Source of the DNA: Sinomonas gamaensis
Lineage (GTDB): Bacteria > Actinomycetota > Actinomycetes > Actinomycetales > Micrococcaceae
Direction: 5' to 3'
Assembly: GCF_005876955.1 (NCBI RefSeq)
Contig: NZ_SSCL01000006.1
Location: 124,001 to 188,000 of the forward strand
DNA length: 64,000 bases
Under the pieces are notes generated by a model that ran no database searches, was not told the DNA's origin, and saw only the letters and a program-made list of their open reading frames with translations. This document shows, in pieces, positions 14,976 through 23,111 of the stretch. How positions within the stretch are numbered: position 1 is the stretch's first letter; each line of letters opens with the position of its first letter. Position numbers and translations under genes: made by a program.

Positions 14976-16873
14976 ACGAACTCCTGCGGACCCAGCGTGA
15001 GCCCGTCGGCGAGTTCCACCGGGCGCTCGCTGAGGAGGTCGACGGCGTCACCTGCCAACCCGCTCAACGTCGCCGAGGCGACGTGCTGGGGAGCGTCGGA
15101 GAAGTTCGCGAGAACGAGGACGAGGCCGCCGTCGTCGTCCGGGTCACCCAGTCGCTGGTAGCCGAGCACGTGCGCGTTGTTCGTGTGGAAGCCGACGAGC
15201 CGGTTGCCCTCGAATTCGGGCGTCTGGGCGCGCGCGGAGAGCAGTCGCCGCAGGCCCTCGTAGATCTGCCCCTCCGGCGTTTCGGGGTCGTGCCGCCTCG
15301 CGTAGCGTTCCGCGGGGTAGTGCGGGCGGTGCACCCATCGGCTGTCAGCCTCGTGGCCGGGCTCGTCTGCGTAGCCGTAGTCGTTGAGCTGCCCGACTTC
15401 GTCCCCGAGATAGATGAGCGGAATGCCTCCCGTGCTGATGGCTATCGAGTGCACCAGCAGGATGCGCCGAATCGCCTCGGGGGAGCCATCCTCGAGGCCG
15501 CACAGGGACGCCGTCGTGCCGGAGATCCGGCAGTCGCCGGTGCGGGGGTTGTCCTGGAAGGCGACTCCGCGCGCGAAGCTCCCTGGGAAGCGGTTCACGT
15601 AGAACGAGTTGAGGAATCGGCGGTGGTCAAAGCCGTTGATGCCGAATTCGGCGGCGTCCTCGTCGGCGAACGTCCACCCGATGTCGTCGTGGCTGCGGAC
15701 GTAATTGACCCATGCGGTCCCCGGCGGGAGGTTGTGGCGACGCTCGAGGGCCTGCGAGAGCAGGCGTGCGTCGCGCGTAGCGAGCGCCTCCCATGTGAGC
15801 GCCATCTCGAGCGGGTTGTAGGAGAGCTGGCATTCGGCCGGATTGATGTACTGCACCACCTCGTCGGGGTGCACGATCGCCTCGGACTTGAACAGGAGCG
15901 ACGGCGCCGCGATGCGGCAGACCGCATTGAAGGCGCGCAGGAGCTCGTGGGCTTGGGGGAGGCTCTCACAGGACGTGCCCAATTGCTTCCAAATGAAGGC
16001 GACGGCGTCCATGCGGAGGATCTCGACGCCTTGGTTCGCGAGGAACAGCATTTCGCGGGCCATCGCCCGGAAGACCGCGGGGTTCGAATAGTTGAGGTCC
16101 CATTGGAAGGTATGGAACGTGGCCCATACCCAGCGCCCGTCGGGGATTTGCACAAATGAGCCCGGGTGGTCCTCAGGGAAGATCTCGCGGACCGTCTTCT
16201 CGTAGGCATCCGGCATGGTCCGGTCGGGGAAGATCCAGTAGTAGTCCGAGAATTCGGGGTCACCGGCGGCGGCCTTCTGGGCCCATTCGTGTTCGTTCGA
16301 CGTGTGATTGAAGATGAAGTCGACCACAAGGCTGATTCCGCGCTCGCGGAGCTCTGACGCGACCTCCCGCAGCTGCTCCATGGTGCCGAGCCGCGGATTG
16401 ACTTCCCGATAGCTTGACACCGCATAGCCCCCGTCCGAATTGGGCTCGGGCGCGAGGAAAAGCGGCATGAGGTGCAGGTAGGTCAGGCCGAGTTCCTCGA
16501 AGGAGGGGAATCGCTCGCGCAGGCCTTCGAGATCGCCGGCGTACCGATCCACGTAGCAGACTCCGCCCAGCATGGTGCCGGCTTGGAACCAGTCGGGGTC
16601 GGCAAGCCGTCGCGCATCCAGGGCCTTGAGTTCCGCTGGCCGATCCTGCCACGAGCGCGCGCATTCCACGACGAGCGCGCCGAGCTGGTCGAGCCAATCC
16701 TCGCGGTCGCGGTAGAGCGAGTGGAAGAGCCGCGCAAGATCGGGGAAATGCAGGTCGAAACGCAGCCCGAAGTCTTCCCACGCTGTTCCCTCGCGATCAA
16801 GCCCCGCCTCGGCATCAAGCGCCGCGAGGACGTGTCGCCGAGCTGCTTCCTCGGGGCTGGCCTTATCCTGCAC
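14948..16873 (-). CDS. Amylosucrase-like GH13 enzyme
   Basis: ATG at 16873; 641 residues, the usual size for amylosucrase. It has the GH13 barrel with the subfamily marker [19 protein letters not shown], the region-[12 protein letters not shown], the nucleophile in RMDAVAF (D289), the acid/base in KSEAIV (E331) and the third acid in [12 protein letters not shown] (D396). A long N-terminal helical region (1-95) and a C-terminal beta domain complete the fold. Known enzymes transfer glucose from sucrose to an alpha-1,4-glucan or hydrolyse sucrose. No signal peptide is seen, so it should be cytosolic. It stands alone, with the decayed PAP2 gene behind it. Sucrose phosphorylase-like or hydrolase activity cannot be excluded. 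Confidence 0.88.
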   Translation of the reverse strand: MQDKASPEEAARRHVLAALDAEAGLDREGTAWEDFGLRFDLHFPDLARLFHSLYRDREDWLDQLGALVVECARSWQDRPAELKALDARRLADPDWFQAGTMLGGVCYVDRYAGDLEGLRERFPSFEELGLTYLHLMPLFLAPEPNSDGGYAVSSYREVNPRLGTMEQLREVASELRERGISLVVDFIFNHTSNEHEWAQKAAAGDPEFSDYYWIFPDRTMPDAYEKTVREIFPEDHPGSFVQIPDGRWVWATFHTFQWDLNYSNPAVFRAMAREMLFLANQGVEILRMDAVAFIWKQLGTSCESLPQAHELLRAFNAVCRIAAPSLLFKSEAIVHPDEVVQYINPAECQLSYNPLEMALTWEALATRDARLLSQALERRHNLPPGTAWVNYVRSHDDIGWTFADEDAAEFGINGFDHRRFLNSFYVNRFPGSFARGVAFQDNPRTGDCRISGTTASLCGLEDGSPEAIRRILLVHSIAISTGGIPLIYLGDEVGQLNDYGYADEPGHEADSRWVHRPHYPAERYARRHDPETPEGQIYEGLRRLLSARAQTPEFEGNRLVGFHTNNAHVLGYQRLGDPDDDGGLVLVLANFSDAPQHVASATLSGLAGDAVDLLSERPVELADGLTLGPQEFVWLRTKYRG

Positions 16874-17046
16874 GTGACTCCCCTCATCTGGACTGTCGCC
16901 CCCACGGTAGTGGGCTTCCGACGCGGAAGGGAGATGTTAACTCAGAACGTCGTGTTCAATAACGATTTCCCTTCAGGTCTTTCTTCTGGTTGTCAAGAAG
17001 CCGGTAACATTGACGGAGACTGTGTCAACTTCGAGAGGACCTGGAT

Positions 17047-19329
17047 ATGCGGAAGTCGTCATCTGGGAGTGCCGTGCGACGAGCGCGCGGGGGTGTCATT
17101 TCCGTGCTCGCCGCCGCGGTAGTCGCCGCCGCTCCGACGACGACGGCGATCGCCGCTCCCGCAAGCGTCACCGCTCCCGCCGTGGTCCAGCCGGCGATGG
17201 GGCTGGGCCAGCGGACCGCGCAGATCGGGGTCACCCTGGTGACCGTCAAGACGACCGATCAGCCGAACGCGACGTACGATGTGACGGGCCTTCAGAACAA
17301 CCTCCAGTCGGCGAACAGCTATTGGCAGACTGTCTCCGCCAATCACATTTCGCTCGCCTTGGACCGCACGGTGGACGGGATGTCGATCAACCTGTCCTCG
17401 ACTGCAGATTTCTCGTCGATCGTGAATGCGGTCGCGACGAACCTGAAGTGGGTCGACCAGGCCAACAAGGTGCTGATGGTCGTCATCCCGAATGCGAACG
17501 TCTCGGTGAGCGGCTTTTCTGGGGCGCTGGGGGTTACTTGGATGCTGGGCAGCGAGAACGGGCGGATCGTTCTGGCTCAGCCGTCCAATTTCACCGGTCC
17601 CGTGATGACGCACGAACTCGGCCACGTCCAAGGCCTCGGCCACGCCAACACCCTCCAATGCACGGACGGGGCGATGGATTCCCAAATCGTGGGGAGCGGA
17701 TTCGCCGACGGCGCGTGCTCGTCCCGCGAATACGGCGACAACAACAGCATCATGGGCATTTCCCAGTGGAATCAGCCCTATCTCGACGCGTATCAGTTCG
17801 ACTACGGCGGATACGGCAACCTGAACGAGATCCGCAATGTGGGCGCCGCGGGAGGGGCCGCGACGTACACGCTCTCTCCCTGGGCGGGCAGCGGAGCCAG
17901 CCGCGCGGTGAAATTCACCGATCCCTCGACTGGCGAGGTCTATTACCTCCAGCTCAAGTCCCCGGTCGGCTATGACGCCCCGACAGCCGTCAACGGCAAT
18001 CTGGGAGTCCAGATCATCAAGAGCGACATCAATGTGTCGGAGTCGCTTCTGATCCCGCCGAGCACTGTCCCCTATTCGGGCTATTACTCATCGAATCTCT
18101 CCTGGCAGGCAGGCCAGACGTTTACGACCGATGGCGGCACCCAGATCAAGGTCAATTCCGTCTCGTCGTCCTCTGCGAGTGTGACGGTGACCGCTATTTC
18201 AGCGGTGATCGGCCCGCAGATGGACTCGAAGGCCCAGCAGTGGGGTCTGGGCTCGGCAACGAGCGCGATTACCGCGATCCGCAACGGCGGCTACTACCGG
18301 AATTACCAGGGCGGCGCGGTGATCTGGACCCCGGCGAACGGCGCCATGGTCTCGCGCGGTGCGATCCGCTCCCGCTGGGCGACGCTCGGATTCGAGAACG
18401 GCGTGCTCGGTTATCCGACGACCGACGAGGTCGGAGGCCTTCGCAACGGCGGCGTCTACCAGAACTACGAGGGCGGGGCCATCATCTGGTCGCCGGACAC
18501 GGGGGCGCATTCCTCCACCGGAGCGATCAGGCAGCGCTGGCAGCAGCTCGGCTTCGAGGCCGGCGTCCTCGGCTACCCGACGACCGAGACCATCGGCGGC
18601 CTCCGCAACGGGGGCTCGTACCAGAACTACGAGAACGGGGCGATCATCTCCTCGCCCACAGCCGGGACGCACGAGTCCTACGGGGCGATGCGCGCGCGTT
18701 GGCAGCAGCTCGGCTTTGAGACGGGTGTCCTCGGCTACCCGACCACCAACGTGGTGAGTGGCATCAAGAACGGCGGTTCGTACCAGAACTACGAGGGCGG
18801 GGCGATCGTTTCGTCGCCGACGGCGGGCACGTTCGAATCGTACGGCGCGATCCGGCAGGAGTGGCAGCTGCTCGGCTTCGAAGCAGGGGTGCTGGGCTAC
18901 CCGACGTCGCCCATCGTGGGCGGCATCAAGAACGGCGGCTCGTACCAGAACTACGAGAACGGTGCGATCGTCTCCTCGCCCACCGCAGGCACCCACGAAT
19001 CCTTCGGTCCGATGCGGCAGGTCTGGAAGTCGATGGGCTTCGAGACCGGGGTTCTTGGCTACCCGACCACGGACATCGTCACCGGCATCAAGAACGGCGG
19101 CAGCTACCAGAATTACGAGGGCGGAGCCATCATCTGGTCCTCGGCGACTGGCGCGCATTCCTCCTACGGTCCGATCCGTCAGGCGTGGCAGTCCACGGGT
19201 TTCGAGTCCGGCAGGCTCGGCTACCCGACGAGCGAGGTGTACACGGTCCCGAATGGCACCGCGCAGGATTTCCAGGGCGGCAAGATCGTCTACAGCAATG
19301 GCACGGCCACGATCACTTACTCCTCCTGA
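17047..19329 (+). CDS. Secreted metzincin-like protease with C-terminal LGFP repeats
   Basis: ATG at 17047 after GAGAGGACCTGG; 760 residues. Residues 1-37 are a signal peptide (RR then GVISVLAAAVVAAAPTTTAIAAPA). The middle domain carries HELGHVQGLGH at 189-199 and SIMG (Met at 236), the zinc site and Met-turn of metzincins. The fold between (about 55-390) resembles gametolysin/reprolysin-like enzymes. From about 391 to the end are seven LGFP units of 54 residues, each with NGG-x-YQNYEGGAI and FE-x-GVLGYPT. LGFP repeats are thought to anchor proteins at the actinobacterial envelope. So this looks like an envelope-attached secreted protease. Substrate unknown. Confidence 0.85.
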   Translation: MRKSSSGSAVRRARGGVISVLAAAVVAAAPTTTAIAAPASVTAPAVVQPAMGLGQRTAQIGVTLVTVKTTDQPNATYDVTGLQNNLQSANSYWQTVSANHISLALDRTVDGMSINLSSTADFSSIVNAVATNLKWVDQANKVLMVVIPNANVSVSGFSGALGVTWMLGSENGRIVLAQPSNFTGPVMTHELGHVQGLGHANTLQCTDGAMDSQIVGSGFADGACSSREYGDNNSIMGISQWNQPYLDAYQFDYGGYGNLNEIRNVGAAGGAATYTLSPWAGSGASRAVKFTDPSTGEVYYLQLKSPVGYDAPTAVNGNLGVQIIKSDINVSESLLIPPSTVPYSGYYSSNLSWQAGQTFTTDGGTQIKVNSVSSSSASVTVTAISAVIGPQMDSKAQQWGLGSATSAITAIRNGGYYRNYQGGAVIWTPANGAMVSRGAIRSRWATLGFENGVLGYPTTDEVGGLRNGGVYQNYEGGAIIWSPDTGAHSSTGAIRQRWQQLGFEAGVLGYPTTETIGGLRNGGSYQNYENGAIISSPTAGTHESYGAMRARWQQLGFETGVLGYPTTNVVSGIKNGGSYQNYEGGAIVSSPTAGTFESYGAIRQEWQLLGFEAGVLGYPTSPIVGGIKNGGSYQNYENGAIVSSPTAGTHESFGPMRQVWKSMGFETGVLGYPTTDIVTGIKNGGSYQNYEGGAIIWSSATGAHSSYGPIRQAWQSTGFESGRLGYPTSEVYTVPNGTAQDFQGGKIVYSNGTATITYSS
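18220..19326 (+). repeat. LGFP repeat block, 162-bp period
   Basis: The codons for LGYPT recur at exactly 162-base spacing from about 18406 through 18568, 18730, 18892, 19054 and 19216. Units three to six are nearly identical at the DNA level, which points to recent duplication or gene conversion. Confidence 0.85.
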
Positions 19330-19342
19330 TTCCTCCCTTTCC

Positions 19343-19379
19343 AAACGGGGTCCCGGCCAGAAGGCCGGGGCCCCGTTTT
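19343..19379 (+). terminator. Rho-independent terminator after the LGFP protease
   Basis: Stem built from AAACGGGG-T-CCCGGCC and GGCCGGG-G-CCCCGTTT around an AGAA loop, ending in TTTT. It starts 14 bases after the stop codon. The stretch to 19503 beyond it also holds an inverted repeat TGTTTC-N6-GAAACA (19441-19458), possibly a regulator site for the next gene. Confidence 0.85.
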
Positions 19380-19503
19380 CTTGCTGGCATGACGCTTTCT
19401 TGTTGACTTGACAAATTCCTTCCTCATAGGATCGGCATAATGTTTCTGGTCGGAAACAGCATGGGGGACGGCGCGCGGAGGCTCGCGTCAGGAAGGCTTC
19501 GAC

Positions 19504-20118
19504 TTGACACATAATGTGAAGCGGCGTGCTCGAATGGCCGCACTATGGGGGGTATTTGCTTCGCTGGTCCTGGCCGGGTCCATGAGTCCCGCCGTGGCCG
19601 CATTTACGGCGTCGATTACGAACTCGGCGAACACCGCCGGATCGGGCACCATCTCATTGCGGGAGTCCTCGGGGAGTTCGGTCTGCAGTTCCACGGATGG
19701 CGGCGGCATTTCGACAAACAGCGCCACGTGTTCCACGATCAACAAATACGGCGGCGACCTTGCAATGCTGCCGGGAGACTCCACCTCCACTACGGTGACG
19801 CTCACGAACACGGGATCCGCATTGATCTCAGCGTTCACGCTGACTCCCGGAACCTGCACTCAATCCGCGAATGGCTCAGTGAGCGGGTCGGCGACCGATT
19901 TCTGCTCGAAACTTCAACTGCAGATTGTCTCGGGCGCCACGACGGTCTTTTCGGGAACCGCTGATTCCTTCTCGTCGGCATCAGCGATTTCGCTCGTGCC
20001 GCTGAACGCGGGCGATTCCCAGAGCTACACCTTCACGGTGACCCTGAATTCCACCGCGGACAACACCTATCAGGGCCTTAAAGCGTCACAGCCCATCACT
20101 TGGTCGGCCTCAAGCTGA
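19504..20118 (+). CDS. Secreted TasA/camelysin-like protein with SipW-dependent signal
   Basis: TTG start at 19504 with AGGAAGG seven bases upstream (GTG 19516 is an alternative); 204 residues. The signal region is RRARMAALWGVFASLVLAGSMSPAVA, followed by AAFTASITNSANTAG, the form seen at cleavage sites of SipW-type signal peptidases. The mature part is Ser/Thr/Gly-rich with a beta pattern (STTVTLTNTGSALISAFTL, AGDSQSYTFTVTLNSTADNTYQGL) and three cysteines or more, as in TasA/camelysin-type proteins. The next gene encodes a SipW-type peptidase and overlaps it by 19 bases, so enzyme and substrate are coupled. Fibre formation, as for Bacillus TasA, is only a suggestion. Confidence 0.75.
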   Translation: MTHNVKRRARMAALWGVFASLVLAGSMSPAVAAFTASITNSANTAGSGTISLRESSGSSVCSSTDGGGISTNSATCSTINKYGGDLAMLPGDSTSTTVTLTNTGSALISAFTLTPGTCTQSANGSVSGSATDFCSKLQLQIVSGATTVFSGTADSFSSASAISLVPLNAGDSQSYTFTVTLNSTADNTYQGLKASQPITWSASS

Positions 20119-21779
20119 TTCGTCTGCTGAGCGCCGCCGCGGCCTTTCTTCTCCTGAGCGGCGCTGTCCTGTTCTCCTTTTCGGGCGGCCGGTGGTTCGA
20201 TATCCGCACGCCCTCCATGGGGGAGGCGGCACCCGTCGGATCGCTGGTCCTGACGAGCCGCGTCCAGAGTCTCGACGACGTCCGCGCGGGAGACATCATC
20301 GCGTACGACGACGGCGGCACCGGACGGGTCGTGACCCACCGGGTCGTCGCCGTCGGCTCAGGCTCCGTCACCACGCGGGGCGACATCAACGGAGCAGACG
20401 ACCCGCACCCGGTGGCGCCTGAGCAGATCCTCGGGAAGGCGACCGCCGTCGTCGTCGGCGCCGGGTGGCTCCTGCGCGCCGCTCCGCTCCTCGCCTGCGC
20501 CAGCATTGGGCTCGCGCTCTTGGCCGCCCGCGTGAAGGACTGGCTCCACCGGCGCGCGGTGTGGGTCGTCGGCGAGAGCCTCGCGGCGGCCGTCGTCATC
20601 CTCGTGCTGCGGCCGCTTGTGGGTGTCCAGGAGGTGACCCGGAGCCCGGGTGCGGGCGGCGTCACCATGACCTTCGTGTCCACCGGGTTGCTGCCCGTCC
20701 GCATCTCGGCGGACTCGGGGGCCCACGCCGACCTCGTCGCGGGGCAGCTCGGCACCGTGGAGTCGACGGCGGCGCGTTCCGACGGGCGTTTCTGGTTTGT
20801 GCCTGCGCTCCACCTGGACTGGGGCGGGTGGACCCTGATACTGCTCGCGGCCTCGATGCCCACGCTCCTCCTGCTGTGGTGGGGCCGGGCCTACGCGGCG
20901 AGGGCTGCGGACGCGGGTCCGCGGAGCAACTCCCGCACGCTGCTCGGCGCGCTGGTCGTCGTGCTCGTGGCGGTCGGCACGGGGATGGGGCTCGGTTCCG
21001 GGGCTTCCTTCGCCGCGCAGGTGACGACGACGGCGAACACCGCCGGGGCGCGCACCTTCTTCAGCTGCCGGGCGGCAGAAAGCGGTACGGCCGGGGTGTT
21101 CGTTGCCTACGCGATGGGCACCTCGAGTTCCAGCGAAGCCGACCTCTCCGGCCATGGGTTCACGGGCTCCTACTCCCTCGCTCCCACGACGTCGGCGAGC
21201 AAGGGCTGCCTGCGGGACCAGCCACCGGCGTCGGTTCGCTTCGACGGGCTCACCACCTGCCTCAACACCCCGGACGCCGCCCTCCAGACCAGCCCCAACG
21301 TGTTCACCCTCGAAGCCTGGTTCGCCACCACCTCCGCAGGGAACGGGAAGATCATCGGCTTCTCGAACGCCCACGGCGTGCTCGGCCTGTCCTACGATCG
21401 CCACCTCTACCTCGATCCAGCGGGTCGGATAGTCTTCGGCGTCAATGCCGGCGGCCCGAAGATCGCGGCGTCACCCGCCGGCACGTCGTTCGCCGACGGC
21501 GCCTGGCACCACGCCGTCGCGACGCTCTCGCCCAACGGAATGCGGCTCTATGCCGACGGCGTGCTCGTCGCCTCGAACCCGGCCGTCACTGCGGGGCAGA
21601 GCTACTCCGGCTACTGGCAGATGGGGTGCGGCGCCCTCGGAGGTTGGGTGACGGGATCGGGCTCGCCCTACCTGTTGCCGCCGAGCTTCTTCAACGGCCT
21701 GATCCAGTACGCCGCGGTCTACTCCACGGCACTCACACCGGCGCAGGTGGCTGAGCACTATCTGGCCGGAGCCCCCTGA
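20100..21779 (+). CDS. SipW-type signal peptidase I fused to a C-terminal LamG domain
   Basis: TTG at 20100 inside the end of the preceding gene; 559 residues. Residues 7-28 form a membrane helix. Then come the S26B boxes: TPSMGEAAPVGSLVLT with Ser39, DVRAGDIIAY, VVTHRVVAV with His80 (the ER/SipW type has His instead of Lys) and RGDIN with Asp95. More membrane segments lie near 117-140, 154-170, 232-252 and 276-298. At 299-316 the sequence GSGASFAAQVTTTANTAG mimics the processing site of the neighbouring substrate. Residues about 350-555 are a LamG/concanavalin-like domain (VFTLEAWFATTSAGNGKIIGF, DGAWHHAVATLSPNGMRLYADG). It therefore appears to be a peptidase carrying its own exported substrate domain. 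Confidence 0.8.
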   Translation: MVGLKLIRLLSAAAAFLLLSGAVLFSFSGGRWFDIRTPSMGEAAPVGSLVLTSRVQSLDDVRAGDIIAYDDGGTGRVVTHRVVAVGSGSVTTRGDINGADDPHPVAPEQILGKATAVVVGAGWLLRAAPLLACASIGLALLAARVKDWLHRRAVWVVGESLAAAVVILVLRPLVGVQEVTRSPGAGGVTMTFVSTGLLPVRISADSGAHADLVAGQLGTVESTAARSDGRFWFVPALHLDWGGWTLILLAASMPTLLLLWWGRAYAARAADAGPRSNSRTLLGALVVVLVAVGTGMGLGSGASFAAQVTTTANTAGARTFFSCRAAESGTAGVFVAYAMGTSSSSEADLSGHGFTGSYSLAPTTSASKGCLRDQPPASVRFDGLTTCLNTPDAALQTSPNVFTLEAWFATTSAGNGKIIGFSNAHGVLGLSYDRHLYLDPAGRIVFGVNAGGPKIAASPAGTSFADGAWHHAVATLSPNGMRLYADGVLVASNPAVTAGQSYSGYWQMGCGALGGWVTGSGSPYLLPPSFFNGLIQYAAVYSTALTPAQVAEHYLAGAP

Positions 21780-21789
21780 GTGGGGCGGG

Positions 21790-22077
21790 CTAGTGCGGGA
21801 GCGGGCGCGGCGGCCTACGGCGCCGGGCGGGCGGGCGGACCGCGGGCTCCTCGGTGGCCGTCGCCACCGGCTCCCGTTCGCGCCGTTCCTTTTCGCGCTG
21901 GCGTGCCTGCCGGGCGCGCCGAACAGCAGCGGCAAGGAGAGCGACGAGTGCGTAGGGAATCGACAGCACACCGCCGGTGAGGAAGACGGCCGCGATGACG
22001 ACAAGGCCGACCGCCAGCAACCCAAGAATCAAGGTCCCGAACAGGACCCCCGCGTCGATGATCTCCGACGCTGACAT
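21790..22077 (-). CDS. Small membrane protein of unknown function
   Basis: ATG at 22077 with GGAGG nearby on the minus strand; 95 residues. Residues about 8-30 and 33-52 are hydrophobic, followed by a strongly basic tail (RRARQARQREKERREREP and an Arg/Pro-rich end). It converges with the SipW-LamG gene, 10 bases apart. No family recognised. Confidence 0.6.
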   Translation of the reverse strand: MSASEIIDAGVLFGTLILGLLAVGLVVIAAVFLTGGVLSIPYALVALLAAAVRRARQARQREKERREREPVATATEEPAVRPPARRRRPPRPLPH

Positions 22078-22309
22078 GGCTGCCTCCGTGCTCCCCGCAC
22101 ACGCTCAAATTGTCCGACGACCACCGCGAACGGGGCCGTCGCCTCCATGATGCCCCGGCAGAGGGGCGTTGGGGAGAGGTGACGCGCCGATCGATGTCGC
22201 CTTGTTATCGAGCGCGTGCTCGTTGCGCCGTCACCTTTGCAAGGTGCGGGCGACGGCGGGCGGCTGGAACCCGGCGGACGTGACGGCGCAAACGGGGGGG
22301 GCCGACCGC
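22078..22309. other. Intergenic region with nested inverted repeats
   Basis: No gene is seen. TTGCGCCGTCAC at 22223-22234 pairs with GTGACGGCGCAA at 22280-22291, and CACCTTTGCAAGGTG at 22232-22246 is a short palindrome inside the loop. It lies after the IclR gene and before the small membrane gene, so it may act as a terminator or a small-protein promoter. Confidence 0.4.
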
Positions 22310-23071
22310 TCAGCCGGACGAGGACGCCGTCCCCCCGAGCCTTTGCGTCACCTCGGCCGCGGCCTCCGCACAGGATTTGCCGAGGAACGCGACGTCCTCC
22401 GTGGAGACGCGGAAGCGGGGCGCCGAGATGAGCACGGCGGCGACGACGTCGCCCCTGTGGTCGTGCACGGGCGCCGCCACCCCGACTTCCTCGGGCGACG
22501 TCTCGCCGTAGTTCACGGCGTATCCGCGTTCGCGCGCCTCGGCGAGTCGGCCCGCGTAAGCCGCGGTTCCGCCGTCGACCTTTGAACCGTCCGGAGCGGC
22601 TGCGAGCACTTCGCGCAGGCGCTCGGATTCCTCGGACGCGAGGAAAACCTGCACGGACGCGGACAGCGCCGTCCCGTATCGGGTCCCGAGCGTCGAGGTG
22701 TGCTTGACCTGGTGGCGGCTCGGGATCTGTTCGACGGAAACGGCCTCGCTCCCGTTCCACACGAGGAGCGCGCTGGTTTCCCCGGTGCGCTCGGCGAGGT
22801 CGCGCAGCACGGGGTAGGCGACGCGTCGAACGTCGAGTTCCGCGAGCAGCGGGCCGGCGATCCCGATGATGCCGAGACCGAGCCGGAACCGCCGCGTCGG
22901 CTCGTCCCGCTCCACCAAGCCCTCGGTCTCGAGGATCGCGAGGATCCTCGAGACCGAGCTCTTGTGCAGGCCCACGCGGGCGGCGATGTCCGTGACGCCG
23001 AGCAGCGGCTCGTCCACGCTGAAGCAGCGCAGGACTGCTACGGCGTTCGAGATCGGAGAAGGGGCGCTCAT
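22310..23071 (-). CDS. IclR-family transcriptional regulator of the creatinine cluster
   Basis: ATG at 23071 is chosen because GGGTGGAG lies just before it; an in-frame GTG at 23080 falls inside that site. 253 residues. The N-terminal winged helix reads ISNAVAVLRCFSVDEPLLGVTDIAARVGLHKSSVSRILAILETEGLVERD. The C-terminal effector domain follows (YGTALSASVQVFLA, ERGYAVNYGETSPEEVGVAAPVHDHRGDVVAAVLISAP). It follows creatinase by 40 bases in the same direction, so it probably senses creatine, creatinine or sarcosine. The ligand is inferred from position only. Confidence 0.85.
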   Translation of the reverse strand: MSAPSPISNAVAVLRCFSVDEPLLGVTDIAARVGLHKSSVSRILAILETEGLVERDEPTRRFRLGLGIIGIAGPLLAELDVRRVAYPVLRDLAERTGETSALLVWNGSEAVSVEQIPSRHQVKHTSTLGTRYGTALSASVQVFLASEESERLREVLAAAPDGSKVDGGTAAYAGRLAEARERGYAVNYGETSPEEVGVAAPVHDHRGDVVAAVLISAPRFRVSTEDVAFLGKSCAEAAAEVTQRLGGTASSSG

Positions 23072-23111
23072 GGACTCCACCCTAGAGGGCTAGCGGTATG
23101 ACCCGGGGCGA

